Shown: one piece after another, positions 36,124 to 45,463 of the stretch
Layout: each line of letters starts with the position of its first letter
How positions within the stretch are numbered: position 1 is the first letter of the stretch
Assembly (NCBI GenBank): GCA_016284355.1
Contig: JAEEOQ010000071.1
Location: 1 to 55,065 of the forward strand
Direction: 5' to 3'
DNA from: Lachnospiraceae bacterium
GTDB taxonomy: Bacteria; Bacillota; Clostridia; Lachnospirales; Lachnospiraceae
DNA length: 55,065 bases
Translations under genes and position numbers: made by a program
Notes under the pieces: model-generated
The model's input: only the letters and a program-made list of their open reading frames with translations
Told to the model about the DNA's origin: nothing
Databases searched by the model: none

Positions 36124-36483
36124 TTAGTCAAGACCGCTGATTATTCCCTTGAAAGTCTCATAATCCCTTTTGATACCTTCATTTAACTCATCGATCCTGG
36201 AATAATCTTTTGCTCTGATATCCGCCACCATATCAGAAAGTTTCTTAAACATCGGGTCAAGCCCCAAGTTGCCCGTAAGTCCCTTAAGAGCATGAGAACT
36301 CTCAAGAAGCTTGTCATAATCTTTTTCTTCGCAGTCTTTTTGCATCTGGTCGTAGTTTGTGTCATTAAGGAATTTCTTTAAAAATTTGGCATACATGTCC
36401 TTGCTGTCAAGGAACCGGTGCAGTGTGGTATCAAGATCAACACCTTCTGCCGCAAGTTTATTAAGTACTTCATCAATACTCAT
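36124..36483 (-). CDS. stand-alone Hpt (histidine phosphotransfer) domain protein
   Basis: A 119-residue all-helical protein. The phosphorylatable His64 lies in SSHALKGLTGNLGL, matching the H-x-x-K-G core of Hpt domains. It should relay phosphate between a hybrid kinase and a response regulator, but no kinase or receiver gene lies in this window. It is 24 bases after scpB and likely co-transcribed. Confidence 0.87.
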   Translation of the reverse strand: MSIDEVLNKLAAEGVDLDTTLHRFLDSKDMYAKFLKKFLNDTNYDQMQKDCEEKDYDKLLESSHALKGLTGNLGLDPMFKKLSDMVADIRAKDYSRIDELNEGIKRDYETFKGIISGLD

Positions 36484-36507
36484 GTCTTAATCCTCCTGTT
36501 TTAGCAT

Positions 36508-37077
36508 CTATATATCAAGTGTAAGCTGAACTTCTTCCTCAGCTTCAAGCTTGAAATCTTCTACCTTTTCAGGGCTGACAGCCGGAAGATCCTCTAAAGA
36601 CTGGATTCCAAAACTTCTAAGGAAATCTTCCGTGGTACCAAATACCAGCGGGCGGCCGGGAGCATCAAGCCTGCCGACCTCGCATATAAGGTTGTATTCT
36701 ATAAGCTTATTAACCGCATGATCGCACTTAACACCTCTTATCGCCTCAATCTCCTGCCTTGTAATAGGCTGCTTGTAAGCAACTATAGACAAAGTCTCAA
36801 GAAGCACATCGGTAAGAACATGTTTCTTTGGAACATGCGCAATCCTGATAAGAGATTCATACATCTCAGCTTTGGTACAAAGCTGAAAAGAACCGTCAAG
36901 TTCGATTATCTTTATGCCTCTGCTCTCATCGTCATAATCGTCCATCATACTGCGGATAACTTTCCTTACGGTATCTGCATCGTGCTCAACAGCCTCTGCG
37001 ATACGGGTAAGTTCCACAGCCTCGCCCATAGTAAAAAGTATTGCCTCAATACGGGCTTTAAGCTCTTTTATTTCCAT
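36508..37077 (-). CDS. scpB: condensin subunit ScpB
   Basis: A 189-residue winged-helix kleisin partner. Visible: LKARIEAILFTMGEAVEL, ETLSIVAYKQPITRQEIEAIRGV, NLICEVGRLDAPGRPLVFGTTEDFLRSFGI. Works with ScpA and Smc (49.5 kb) in chromosome segregation. Acidic tail. Confidence 0.96.
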   Translation of the reverse strand: MEIKELKARIEAILFTMGEAVELTRIAEAVEHDADTVRKVIRSMMDDYDDESRGIKIIELDGSFQLCTKAEMYESLIRIAHVPKKHVLTDVLLETLSIVAYKQPITRQEIEAIRGVKCDHAVNKLIEYNLICEVGRLDAPGRPLVFGTTEDFLRSFGIQSLEDLPAVSPEKVEDFKLEAEEEVQLTLDI

Positions 37078-37098
37078 CTATGTAAATTACATCCTTTT

Positions 37099-37884
37099 CT
37101 AATATTGTGTGAAATCATAATCATCATAATTGATATTATAATCCTTTTTAAAGCAAATGTGAATATCATCAAACAAATTATCCTGAGAAACGCTGATAAT
37201 ACCCATCTTAATAAGTTCTAGCACCGCAAGGAAACTTACGATGATATTAAGTTTGCTTCCCGCATTTTCAAGAAGTGCTCTGAAAGAAAGGGTATCACTC
37301 TTTTTGCCGCATTCAAGGATATATTTTATTTTGTCTTCAAGAGAGATCTCCTCTTTTTTGATCTCGCCGAATTTGCTTCTTACAGGGTCGATCTTATCTA
37401 CCTGCTTTTTAACTACGCTTCTGAAGATTTCCTGAAGTTTGTTTAAGGTAAGGTCTCCTAGAAGCTCTTCAAGGTTAATGTCTTCCTTAAAATCGGCGAT
37501 ATCTTCAGGAATATCCGGAGCTTTAAAAACAAGCCTGTCTGCATCAAGCTGCCTGTCTTTAAGTTCTTCTGCCATATATTTACACATCTTGTATTCAAGA
37601 AGTCTTTGAACAAGCTCATACCTAGGATCCTGCTCTTCAGGCGGAAGAGATTCGTCAACAGGAAGAAGCATACGGCTCTTGATATTAAGAAGCGTGGCTG
37701 CCATAACAAGGAAGTCGCTCATAATGTCCATGTCTTTTGTTTCCATTGCGTTGACATATTCGATGTACTGATCTGCAATGCTTGCAATAGGAATATCGTA
37801 AATATCTATCTTGTTTTTCTCTATAAGATGCAAAAGAAGGTCAAGAGGACCTTCAAAGGCTTCAAGTTTAACCTGTATACCCAT
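37099..37884 (-). CDS. scpA: condensin kleisin subunit ScpA
   Basis: A 261-residue kleisin bridging the Smc heads. N-terminal IQVKLEAFEGPLDLLLHLIEKNKIDIYDIPI is the family signature, followed by DFLVMAATLLNIKSRMLLP; the C-terminal winged helix includes SFLAVLELIKMGIISVSQD. The tail has an Asn/Tyr/Asp-rich end. Located 12 bases after the phosphoesterase. Confidence 0.96.
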   Translation of the reverse strand: MGIQVKLEAFEGPLDLLLHLIEKNKIDIYDIPIASIADQYIEYVNAMETKDMDIMSDFLVMAATLLNIKSRMLLPVDESLPPEEQDPRYELVQRLLEYKMCKYMAEELKDRQLDADRLVFKAPDIPEDIADFKEDINLEELLGDLTLNKLQEIFRSVVKKQVDKIDPVRSKFGEIKKEEISLEDKIKYILECGKKSDTLSFRALLENAGSKLNIIVSFLAVLELIKMGIISVSQDNLFDDIHICFKKDYNINYDDYDFTQY

Positions 37885-37896
37885 AAATACCTCTGG

Positions 37897-38712
37897 TTAG
37901 TAATAAACGTTAATGATCATGATCTCGTATGGATCGTTGATCCTGAAAGGAACTACATGTTCCCCAAGGCCGCATGAAACAAAAAGATTCATGTGGTTGC
38001 CCATATAACTGCCACCGGAAAACTGAGGAAATAGTTTAAAATCAGGGCCGATAAGACCTCTGTTAAATAATCTTACCACGCCGCCATGCAAATGTCCGGA
38101 AAGCGTAATATCTGCTCCAAACTCTTCGTAAGCATCGGCATAGTTTGGATTGTGAGCAAGAAGCAGCCTGATATCCTCATTTTTAATGCCGCCGCTGACT
38201 CTGTTTGCACGAAGCAAACGCTCGATTGCACTGACAGAGAGTTCCTTTTTCTTAAACTTCGGATAATACTCATAAGGGAGCGAAAGCCCGTACATACGCA
38301 TTACCTTATCGCCCTTAAGAGGAATATCTGCAAAAGAGCCGTCAAGGACCACAACGCCTGCTTTCTTGAGAGTATTAAAATAAAGATCGTATACACTCTT
38401 TTCAAGCCGTTCTTCATGATTTCCGATAGCATGATAAACTTTGTAGTCTTTAGCAAGATCTGAAAGGATATTTATTGAAGACTCAAGCTTTGCCTTAGAA
38501 ACCTGTTTGCCGGGTTTAATACCGACTATCATGTCACCGCCTGCAATAACAATATCAGGCTCTGATCTTCTTACAGCTTCTACTATACGGTCTTTTCCGT
38601 CACGGGTTTTATATACGGCCCCGTGAAGATCCGATAAAAATGCGATCTTAAAGCAATTACCCGCATCTTCATTAGTAAGACAATCATACTCTTTTATCAA
38701 AAGTTTTGGCAT
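37897..38712 (-). CDS. metallophosphoesterase, YkuE-like
   Basis: A 271-residue calcineurin-like phosphoesterase. Metal-site motifs: FLSDLHG, GGDMIVG, IGNHEE, and LLAHNPNY with LSGHLHGG. No signal peptide is obvious; the starting Met at 38712 follows AAGGA. The family includes phosphodiesterases and lipid phosphatases; the substrate is not predictable. First gene of the phosphoesterase-scpA-scpB-hpt transcript, with its own promoter. Confidence 0.87.
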   Translation of the reverse strand: MPKLLIKEYDCLTNEDAGNCFKIAFLSDLHGAVYKTRDGKDRIVEAVRRSEPDIVIAGGDMIVGIKPGKQVSKAKLESSINILSDLAKDYKVYHAIGNHEERLEKSVYDLYFNTLKKAGVVVLDGSFADIPLKGDKVMRMYGLSLPYEYYPKFKKKELSVSAIERLLRANRVSGGIKNEDIRLLLAHNPNYADAYEEFGADITLSGHLHGGVVRLFNRGLIGPDFKLFPQFSGGSYMGNHMNLFVSCGLGEHVVPFRINDPYEIMIINVYY

Positions 38713-38758
38713 AGATCGGTTCCTTTTCAATTCTTCTAAAAACAAATAAGCAATCTAG

Positions 38759-38787
38759 AGTATACACCAAATACCCCCTTAAGTCAA
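38759..38787 (-). promoter_or_regulatory. promoter of the phosphoesterase-scpAB operon
   Basis: On the minus strand TTGACT (38782-38787) and TATACT (38759-38764) with a 17-base spacer. Confidence 0.75.
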
Positions 38788-38820
38788 AGGTTTAGTAAGG
38801 CTTTTTGCCTGTTTTTAAGC

Positions 38821-38854
38821 GAAAACAAAGCCGCAATGACATGCATTGCGGCTT
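38821..38854 (-). terminator. terminator after rny
   Basis: On the minus strand AAGCCGCAATG/CATTGCGGCTT, a perfect 11-base stem with a 5-base loop, followed by TGTTTTC. Confidence 0.85.
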
Positions 38855-38858
38855 AATT

Positions 38859-40427
38859 TTATTTGGCGTAATCAACGGCTCTGGATTCCCTGATAACAGA
38901 GACTTTGATCTGTCCCGGATATTCGAGATTTTCTTCGATCTGTTTTGAAATGTCTCTGGCAAGTAATACCATCTCTGAGTCGTTAACCTGATCCGGAATA
39001 ACCATAACCCTGATCTCACGACCTGCCTGGATAGCAAAAGATTTCTCAACGCCTTTTGCGTTGTTTGCAATATCTTCAAGCTGTTTTAATCTGTTGGTAT
39101 AGGTTTCAAGTGTCTCACGTCTTGCACCAGGTCTTGCGGCAGAAATTGTATCTGCAGCCTGTACAAGAACAGCGATAAGAGACTGTGGTTCAACGTCACC
39201 GTGGTGAGCTTCTACTGCATTGATAACAAGTGCGGACTCTTTATATTTTCTACAAAGATCTGCACCAAGCTGAATATGAGAACCTTCCTGCTCATGATCT
39301 ACGGATTTACCGATATCATGAAGAAGTCCGGCACGCTTTGCCATCTTAATATCAACACCAACCTCAGCAGCAAGAAGCCCTGAAAGATGTGCAACTTCGA
39401 TGGAATGCTTTAAAGCGTTCTGTCCGTAACTTGTACGGAATCTCATACGGCCAAGAAGCTTGATAAGTTCAGGATGAATACCATGTACTCCTACTTCAAG
39501 AGCAGCAGCTTCGCCCTCTTCTCTTATCATAGTCTCGACTTCTTTTTGTGCCTTCTCTACCATCTCTTCGATTCTGGCAGGATGGATACGGCCGTCTACG
39601 ATAAGCTTCTCTAAGGCGATCCTTGCAACTTCTCTTCTGATAGGATCAAATCCTGACAAGATAACAGCTTCAGGAGTATCATCAATGATAAGATCTACAC
39701 CTGTCATTGTCTCAAGAGTTCTGATGTTTCGACCTTCACGTCCGATAATTCTTCCCTTCATCTCGTCGTTAGGAAGCTGAACTACTGAAATCGTAGTCTC
39801 TGCGACGTGGTCTGCGGCGCATTTTTGAATAGCATTGACAAGAATGTCTTTTGCCTTTTTGTCCGCTTCTTCTTTAGCCTGAGTTTCAAGTTCTTTAACG
39901 AGAAGAGCTGTCTCATGCTTAACATCGTCTTCAACAGTCTTTAAGATATACTCTTTTGCCTGTTCGGAGGTCAACCCGGAAATTCTTTCCAACTCATGCA
40001 ACCTCTTTTGCGATAATTCCTCAACAGCTTCTTTCTCTTTGTCAAGCTCTACCTCACGAGCCTGCAGTTTGGATTCTTTCTTTTCAAGTGCTTCGGTCTT
40101 TTTATCTAAACTTTGTTCTTTAGATATCACCCTGTTTTCGAAGCGCTGCAATTCTGCACGGCGTTCTTTTGTTTCTCTCTCAAGTTCATTCTTTGTCTTA
40201 AGAGCCTCTTCCTTTGCCTCAAGTAAAGCCTCACGTTTCTTTGTCTCGGCTGTTTTGATAGCCTCGTCAATGATCTCTCTGGCCTTTTCCTCGGCTGTTC
40301 CTACTTTCGCCTCATAATTTTTTACATGATTGGAAATAGCAATTTTTTTAACAAGAGGAATACAAATGATCGCAGTGACAAGAATACAGACAGCGGCAAT
40401 TATAATATATACCACTATTTCTTCCAC
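38859..40427 (-). CDS. rny: ribonuclease Y
   Basis: A 522-residue membrane-anchored endoribonuclease that starts mRNA decay. N-terminal helix (about 5-25), a long coiled coil (about 30-200), a KH domain ([26 protein letters not shown]) and the HD domain with [16 protein letters not shown]-terminal block [21 protein letters not shown]. Standard length. Single gene with its own promoter and terminator. Confidence 0.97.
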   Translation of the reverse strand: MEEIVVYIIIAAVCILVTAIICIPLVKKIAISNHVKNYEAKVGTAEEKAREIIDEAIKTAETKKREALLEAKEEALKTKNELERETKERRAELQRFENRVISKEQSLDKKTEALEKKESKLQAREVELDKEKEAVEELSQKRLHELERISGLTSEQAKEYILKTVEDDVKHETALLVKELETQAKEEADKKAKDILVNAIQKCAADHVAETTISVVQLPNDEMKGRIIGREGRNIRTLETMTGVDLIIDDTPEAVILSGFDPIRREVARIALEKLIVDGRIHPARIEEMVEKAQKEVETMIREEGEAAALEVGVHGIHPELIKLLGRMRFRTSYGQNALKHSIEVAHLSGLLAAEVGVDIKMAKRAGLLHDIGKSVDHEQEGSHIQLGADLCRKYKESALVINAVEAHHGDVEPQSLIAVLVQAADTISAARPGARRETLETYTNRLKQLEDIANNAKGVEKSFAIQAGREIRVMVIPDQVNDSEMVLLARDISKQIEENLEYPGQIKVSVIRESRAVDYAK

Positions 40428-40474
40428 TGGAGCACCTCCTTATTTAATTTTCATTGTACATTTACAACAGTATT

Positions 40475-40503
40475 ATTTTAACCTTTTAGCAAAGTACTGT
40501 CAA
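40475..40503 (-). promoter_or_regulatory. rny promoter
   Basis: On the minus strand TTGACA (40498-40503) and TAAAAT (40475-40480), spacer 17. Confidence 0.75.
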
Positions 40504-40537
40504 GGAAAACAATTCAATTTTTATCTACGGGCGTAGC

Positions 40538-40571
40538 AAAAAAGAAGCGCCTAAATACTGGATTTAGGCGC
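40538..40571 (-). terminator. terminator of the surface protein gene
   Basis: On the minus strand GCGCCTAAAT/ATTTAGGCGC with a 5-base loop, followed by TTCTTTTTT. A perfect 10-base stem. Confidence 0.88.
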
Positions 40572-40597
40572 CACCTTTTAAAATAATATAAGGAGAA

Positions 40598-43500
40598 TTA
40601 TACGTTTTTAACTTTTTCTTTAGCAGCTTTCTTTTTGTTGCGATGTCTTCTGTACATTTCCTCACCGGTTGCACCTAAAATGAGGATAAGAAGTAACCAC
40701 CAGAAGTTTGGCTTTACTGTATCTACAGAATCTGCTGCGCCTTCAGGAGTCTCATCTTCAGTAATATCTACTTTAGATCCTGTTTCCTTTTCGGTTTCTT
40801 TTTCTTCTGCAGGAGTCTCGTCTTTAGCTTCCTCGTCATTTTCGGTTTCTTTTGCCTCGCCGAGAGCTGTTTCCTTATCTTCTTCTACATCAATCTCTGA
40901 AGCTGTAGCATCGGTATCTTTTGTATCTTTTGTATCGTTTACTACTGCGCTGCCAAGAGCCTGCTTATCGTCTGCTCCAAGGTCCATTGTAGAAGCTTTA
41001 TCCTTTGAAGCTTTGTCCTTCTTAGTCTTCTTATCTTCTTTCTTGTCCTTGTCATCAGCTACGTTTGCGCTACCCTGTGCGGTTTCATCTTCAGAAACTG
41101 TAAGAGTCTCCTCGCCGGTATCTTCCTTTGTCTCTTCCTTGTTGTCTTCCTCTTTCTTGTTATCCTCTTCTTTGTTTGTGTCATTGTTTGTATTTGGATA
41201 ATAAGGAGGAGTATTAAGCTCGCTTATCTTCTTTGCAAGCTTGTTTTCAGTCTCTTTTAATGCTTTTTCAAGCTCTGCCTTCTTAAGATTTGCTGAAGCA
41301 AGCTTTTCTTTTGCAGCTTCAAGGTTCTTGCTGTATGTTTTAAGCTCCACGTCAAGATCTTTAAGTTTAAGCTCTTTTATCTTTGCGCTAAGAGCATCAA
41401 CCTCATCCTGAGCTTCTTTAACAAGCTTGTCGGCATTTGCGATCTTCGCTGTAAGAGTTGCATACTTTTCTGCCTCTGCTGCTGCATTGTTGATAGCGTT
41501 TCTGAAGTTGTCAGTGATCTTTTCTTCAGCTTCGTCAAGATAAACATTTACATTTGTTTTTGAAGGATTAAAGATATCTGTCTTAACGTCCCTATAAGTA
41601 TTGTCATCTGACTTCTGAGTTGCAAATGCGATATTTCCGTTATACCAGTTATCGTTTCTGCGCTCAAGTGTTGCCATCTTTTCGATCGTTTCGAATACTT
41701 CGCTAGAAACAACAGCTTTTTCGCTGTTAGCGTTAACATGCTTTAAGATATACTCAAGAGCCTGATAACCATATGTCTTATTCTGGCTGATAGTAAGATC
41801 ATCTTTTAAATTGATCCTAAGGCTGTCATCATCGCCTGCAAGAGCCTTCTTAACGGCTTCTTTAACCTCATCTTCTGTAGCACCGGCCTTATCAAGTGTA
41901 ACAGTCTCATCACACTTGTTGCCTTCTACATAATAGATAGTTGCTGTTCCAAAGCTTCCGTTAATCGCGTCATGTGAAAAGATAACTGATCCTTCCGGAA
42001 TTTCAATACCGTTATTCTTTAAAATACGAGCAATCTCATCATCTGCCTTACTTCCGCCAAGAAGATCTTCAATAAGATTAAAGATACCACTTGGAACCTC
42101 GACACTATTAAGGTCCTCATATTCAACTGTTACGATATTACCGTTAACAGTTACAGCATCTTTATCTACAAGTTTGTGATCCTGCTGATGATTAAATAAC
42201 TCATCTTTGTAATTATACTGTGCAACAAATTTCTTTTGTTCTTTATCGTTTTTAACTTCTTTGCTTACTACAACGCTCTTTGTAAATGTTCCGCTGACAT
42301 TGTATTCGTTTTCATTTGCAAGGTTTTCAGACTTAACATATCCGTAATCAGCAGCGTTATCCTTTGTGATTGTTGTTCCTTTTGCTACTTCAACATCATT
42401 TTCGCCTACTCTTATGATAAGGCTCTCCCCGTCATTAAGAAGATTAAGTTTGTCTGTAAGCGCATTTGCGAATGCTTCCTTAGCCTCATCTTCTGTAACT
42501 TTATAGCTTGTAGTATCAAGAGCTGCAAGGGTTTTATCTGTGTATGTGGTTACTGTAACGTCCTTTTCAACGGTCTTTGTTACCTTACCGTCTTCAAATG
42601 TATAACTTACATTTTCATCGGTACCTGTAGCAGTCATAACCGTTCTAACACCATTTTCGGTTTTATCTGTAAGATCTTCTTTTGTAGACTCTGAAACGTC
42701 AAGCTTTGCAATGCCGTCTTCGTTCTTAACAAGGATCCTAGTTTCTTCGCCTGCCTCATTTGTATCTACAATATAGCCCTTCTCATCAAGCTCATCAAGT
42801 TCAGCCTTCTTAAGGTCTTTTCCATCAAGAACAAGGTGATCAGTCTTTTCAAAGATAACAACGCCCTGGTAAGGAGTATTATCATTAACATCATTTTTGT
42901 TATTGTTTGAAAGCTTATAGTTAAGATATACAGTTGATACGTTATCGCTTACTGTTCTGTTGCCGTTTTCATCAAGTACGTAATTACCATTTTCATCCTT
43001 AACGTATTCACGGTAGTTAACTTCGCAATAGTTAAGAGTATCGGCAAGTGTAAGCTGATTTGTTATCTTACCGTTCTTATTCTTAGTGCTTTCAATAACA
43101 TTATCATCCTCATCAGTATATGAAAAACCTTCAATGTTATCATATCTGTTCCAGGTAAGATCTGAAAACTCACCGTCAAGAACTGCATCTGTATAATAAA
43201 GAGCAATTATCTTATTAACATAATCTGCATATGTTAACTTGTTACCGGTATTTGCAATTGACTCTTTATCAAGTTTTTGAACATAAACGGTAGCAGTCTG
43301 TCCATCAAGGTCAACTGTCTGCTTAAGCTTATTGTTTTTATCTACAGATGAATTATAGAAAGGTACTTTAACATATTTTCCGGTTTCTTCGTTTTTCGTA
43401 GTAGCATTCAGGATCTTATCTTCTGTATCTTTGATAATAAGAAGATTCTTGTTTAACTCTGCATCATGCTTAAGCTGTGCAAGTTCCTGTCTGATCTCAG

Positions 43501-44326
43501 AAAGATCTTCTGCTGTTACGGCTGCACCTGTTGCTGCTGCGCCGGTAAATCCTTCGTAATCAGCCTTTGCCTGATCATATGTTGCTACTGCAGTATCATA
43601 TTTGCCTTTAGCAGTGTTGTAATCAGAAAGAGCACCGTTATAATTTGTTTCAGCATCAGTAATATCTTTTTCAATATCTGCAAGACCTGCATATGCATCT
43701 TTTGCTGCCTGTGCTGCCTTATTTGCTTCTTCTTTAGTAGAAGCCTTATCTATTGCTTCGTTGCTGTTATTAATAGTCTCGGCAACACCAACAATCTTTT
43801 CTGAAAGTGCATTTACCTGCTTCTCATATTCAGCTGCATACTTATCTACATCAGCACCGGCTTTATTTGCGTCAATAGCTGCACCGCTTGCAAGTCTGTC
43901 TGCAGAACCTGCTACTATCTCAGAAAGAGTAGCCTTATCAAGATCTGAAATAACACCGTTAATCTGCTCTACAGCGTCATCTGCATTCTCTTTAAAGAGG
44001 TTTTCATTGATCTCCTTAACTGCCTCTGCAGCAGGAGCAACGCCGGATACAGTCTTCTCGTATCCTTCTTCTGCGCTTACGGTTTCTACTGTCTTTTCCT
44101 TAGCATCTTTTGCTGCGCTAAGAGCATAATCTGTAGCTGTAGCAGCTGCATTTTTCTGCTCGTTGGTAGGCTTAAGAGGAGTAACAGGAACTGTATTGTC
44201 ATCAGGTGAATTAGGAGCATCCCCCAAAGACTCAGCATTAGCAAGCACCGGATTTAAGATCATACTTGCGTTGATCGCCATTGTAAGAGCCATGATTACT
44301 TTTTTGTTTTTGCTGTTTTTCTTCAT
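40598..44326 (-). CDS. large secreted, membrane-anchored surface protein with coiled coils and acidic repeats
   Basis: A 1242-residue protein. The signal peptide (about 1-32, KKNSKNKKVIMAL... ending LANAES) is followed by an Ala-rich coiled-coil region (about 55-330), a long beta-type middle (about 330-960) with asparagine-rich and threonine-rich stretches, a second coiled coil (about 985-1080), and a disordered Lys/Glu/Asp/Thr region. Within the last there are four spaced copies of a motif like VSEDETAQGSA, MDLGADDKQALGSA, IDVEEDKETALGEA and VDITEDETPEGAA. The C-terminus is a helix at about 1207-1220 (NFWWLLLILILGATG) and a basic tail. No LPxTG is seen. A putative adhesin or cell-envelope spacer; no known catalytic domain recognised. 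Confidence 0.75.
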   Translation of the reverse strand: MKKNSKNKKVIMALTMAINASMILNPVLANAESLGDAPNSPDDNTVPVTPLKPTNEQKNAAATATDYALSAAKDAKEKTVETVSAEEGYEKTVSGVAPAAEAVKEINENLFKENADDAVEQINGVISDLDKATLSEIVAGSADRLASGAAIDANKAGADVDKYAAEYEKQVNALSEKIVGVAETINNSNEAIDKASTKEEANKAAQAAKDAYAGLADIEKDITDAETNYNGALSDYNTAKGKYDTAVATYDQAKADYEGFTGAAATGAAVTAEDLSEIRQELAQLKHDAELNKNLLIIKDTEDKILNATTKNEETGKYVKVPFYNSSVDKNNKLKQTVDLDGQTATVYVQKLDKESIANTGNKLTYADYVNKIIALYYTDAVLDGEFSDLTWNRYDNIEGFSYTDEDDNVIESTKNKNGKITNQLTLADTLNYCEVNYREYVKDENGNYVLDENGNRTVSDNVSTVYLNYKLSNNNKNDVNDNTPYQGVVIFEKTDHLVLDGKDLKKAELDELDEKGYIVDTNEAGEETRILVKNEDGIAKLDVSESTKEDLTDKTENGVRTVMTATGTDENVSYTFEDGKVTKTVEKDVTVTTYTDKTLAALDTTSYKVTEDEAKEAFANALTDKLNLLNDGESLIIRVGENDVEVAKGTTITKDNAADYGYVKSENLANENEYNVSGTFTKSVVVSKEVKNDKEQKKFVAQYNYKDELFNHQQDHKLVDKDAVTVNGNIVTVEYEDLNSVEVPSGIFNLIEDLLGGSKADDEIARILKNNGIEIPEGSVIFSHDAINGSFGTATIYYVEGNKCDETVTLDKAGATEDEVKEAVKKALAGDDDSLRINLKDDLTISQNKTYGYQALEYILKHVNANSEKAVVSSEVFETIEKMATLERRNDNWYNGNIAFATQKSDDNTYRDVKTDIFNPSKTNVNVYLDEAEEKITDNFRNAINNAAAEAEKYATLTAKIANADKLVKEAQDEVDALSAKIKELKLKDLDVELKTYSKNLEAAKEKLASANLKKAELEKALKETENKLAKKISELNTPPYYPNTNNDTNKEEDNKKEEDNKEETKEDTGEETLTVSEDETAQGSANVADDKDKKEDKKTKKDKASKDKASTMDLGADDKQALGSAVVNDTKDTKDTDATASEIDVEEDKETALGEAKETENDEEAKDETPAEEKETEKETGSKVDITEDETPEGAADSVDTVKPNFWWLLLILILGATGEEMYRRHRNKKKAAKEKVKNV

Positions 44327-44376
44327 TTTACTTCTCCTTTTTATTCACACAAAATTAAGTTACAATTTATGGTTAC

Positions 44377-44404
44377 ATTATAACAAACTTTAGAGATATT
44401 GAAA
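44377..44404 (-). promoter_or_regulatory. probable promoter of the surface protein gene
   Basis: On the minus strand a perfect TATAAT (44377-44382) with a weak TTTCAA -35 (44399-44404), spacer 16. Confidence 0.5.
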
Positions 44405-44470
44405 CTTCTTTCTGTATACTCTATCGGCTTTTCACCAAAACCACTTAATAATCATCAATGAAAAACGCCC

Positions 44471-44509
44471 AAAAATAGCGCCTTAAGAGCCGCAAAGCCC
44501 TTAAGGCGC
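44471..44509 (-). terminator. terminator of the PilZ-lipoprotein pair
   Basis: On the minus strand GCGCCTTAAG/CTTAAGGCGC, a perfect 10-base stem with a 12-base loop, followed by TATTTTT. It lies about 10 bases after the lipoprotein gene stop. Confidence 0.85.
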
Positions 44510-44518
44510 AAGTTAAAA

Positions 44519-45106
44519 TTATTTTATTTTTGCTTCGACATTTTCTATGTTATGGTCACCGGAAAGTAACAATGTAACCTGTTCTGTAACCCCGCTTATG
44601 TCAACTTTGGTCTCAGAAACAAGGTCACCGTTCCTGTTATATACCGCCATATCAAAGTCTTTTTTATCTTTTGGCCAGTCAAGACTTACTTTCATGATCT
44701 TACTGTCAGGAAGCTCGCCAAGGTTTATCTGCTCGCTGCTTACAGGGTCAAGGATCGATATCATACCGATATCTTCCTTAGTACTGTTAGTAAAGATAAA
44801 CTCAACCTTTAAAGAATCTGCTTTAGTTTCATCTTTAGATTCGTCTATATCTTCGTTTACTGTCTCATCTATGCTTTTTGTATCATTATCTCCCTTTTCC
44901 GATGTGCCTTCTTTACCGGTCTTAATATCAGATTGTTCGGAAGATACTTCTGCGTCTGAAGGATTTTTACTTCGCCTCAAATCTCGCTTAAAGGTGCAGG
45001 AAGAAGAAAAAGCAACAAGGATACAGATAACTATGGTCAAAAGCCTTATTCTGTTTATTATTTTAAACGCTTTGATAAAAGATCCGTCATTCATATTATA
45101 ATTCAT
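44519..45106 (-). CDS. putative lipoprotein of unknown function
   Basis: A 195-residue protein I do not recognise. A membrane segment (about 19-36, RLLTIVICILVAFSSSC) ends in Cys37, a poor lipobox, so either lipoprotein or simple membrane anchor. Residues 40-100 are a Ser/Glu/Asp/Lys-rich linker; the remaining 95 residues look like one beta-sandwich domain (VEFIFTNSTKEDIGMISILD to VTLLLSGDHN). The start codon lies inside the PilZ stop region, an 11-base overlap, so the two are translationally coupled. Confidence 0.65.
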   Translation of the reverse strand: MNYNMNDGSFIKAFKIINRIRLLTIVICILVAFSSSCTFKRDLRRSKNPSDAEVSSEQSDIKTGKEGTSEKGDNDTKSIDETVNEDIDESKDETKADSLKVEFIFTNSTKEDIGMISILDPVSSEQINLGELPDSKIMKVSLDWPKDKKDFDMAVYNRNGDLVSETKVDISGVTEQVTLLLSGDHNIENVEAKIK

Positions 45107-45425
45107 CGCTGTCTTCGTCTATACTTATATGTTTAAAAAGGTACTGCATAACTTCAGGAGTAAACTTTCTTGCTGAAAGGGCAATAGTTTTAGAGCCATC
45201 TTCGTTAACATCTTCTCTTACCACATCTGCATACATTATAAGAGTTTCTGCAACGACTATAACGTCTTTGTCATTAACAGAAGCACTACCCCCGGGGATG
45301 TTCACAGCCAGACCTAAAGGACTGATGTTTACAGCCTTGCCATAAATCTTTTCTAAGGTATCGCATACAACAATAACGCTGTCTGCATTATATTCTAATC
45401 GGTTAATCTTTCTGCGTTCTTCCAT
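45096..45425 (-). CDS. PilZ-domain protein, probable c-di-GMP effector
   Basis: A 109-residue protein consisting of a PilZ-like domain. RRKINRLEYNA gives the RxxxR motif and AVNISPLGLAV gives the N-x-S-x-x-G motif (standard D/NxSxxG), both used for c-di-GMP binding. Start at 45425 follows AGGTGG by 6 bases. It overlaps the putative lipoprotein downstream. The window also has a cyclase and a phosphodiesterase for the same messenger. Confidence 0.8.
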   Translation of the reverse strand: MEERRKINRLEYNADSVIVVCDTLEKIYGKAVNISPLGLAVNIPGGSASVNDKDVIVVAETLIMYADVVREDVNEDGSKTIALSARKFTPEVMQYLFKHISIDEDSDEL

Positions 45426-45463
45426 AAGCAACCACCTTTTCTCATTAATTATTATAGGACTAA

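Noticed and set aside
40635-44129. Several plus-strand frames opposite the surface protein gene, rich in Ser or Cys
   Set aside because: They are antisense shadows of a biased coding sequence; no ribosome sites or known domains.
40598-44326. LPxTG sortase substrate
   Set aside because: The C-terminal helix and basic tail are there but no LPxTG-like motif precedes them.
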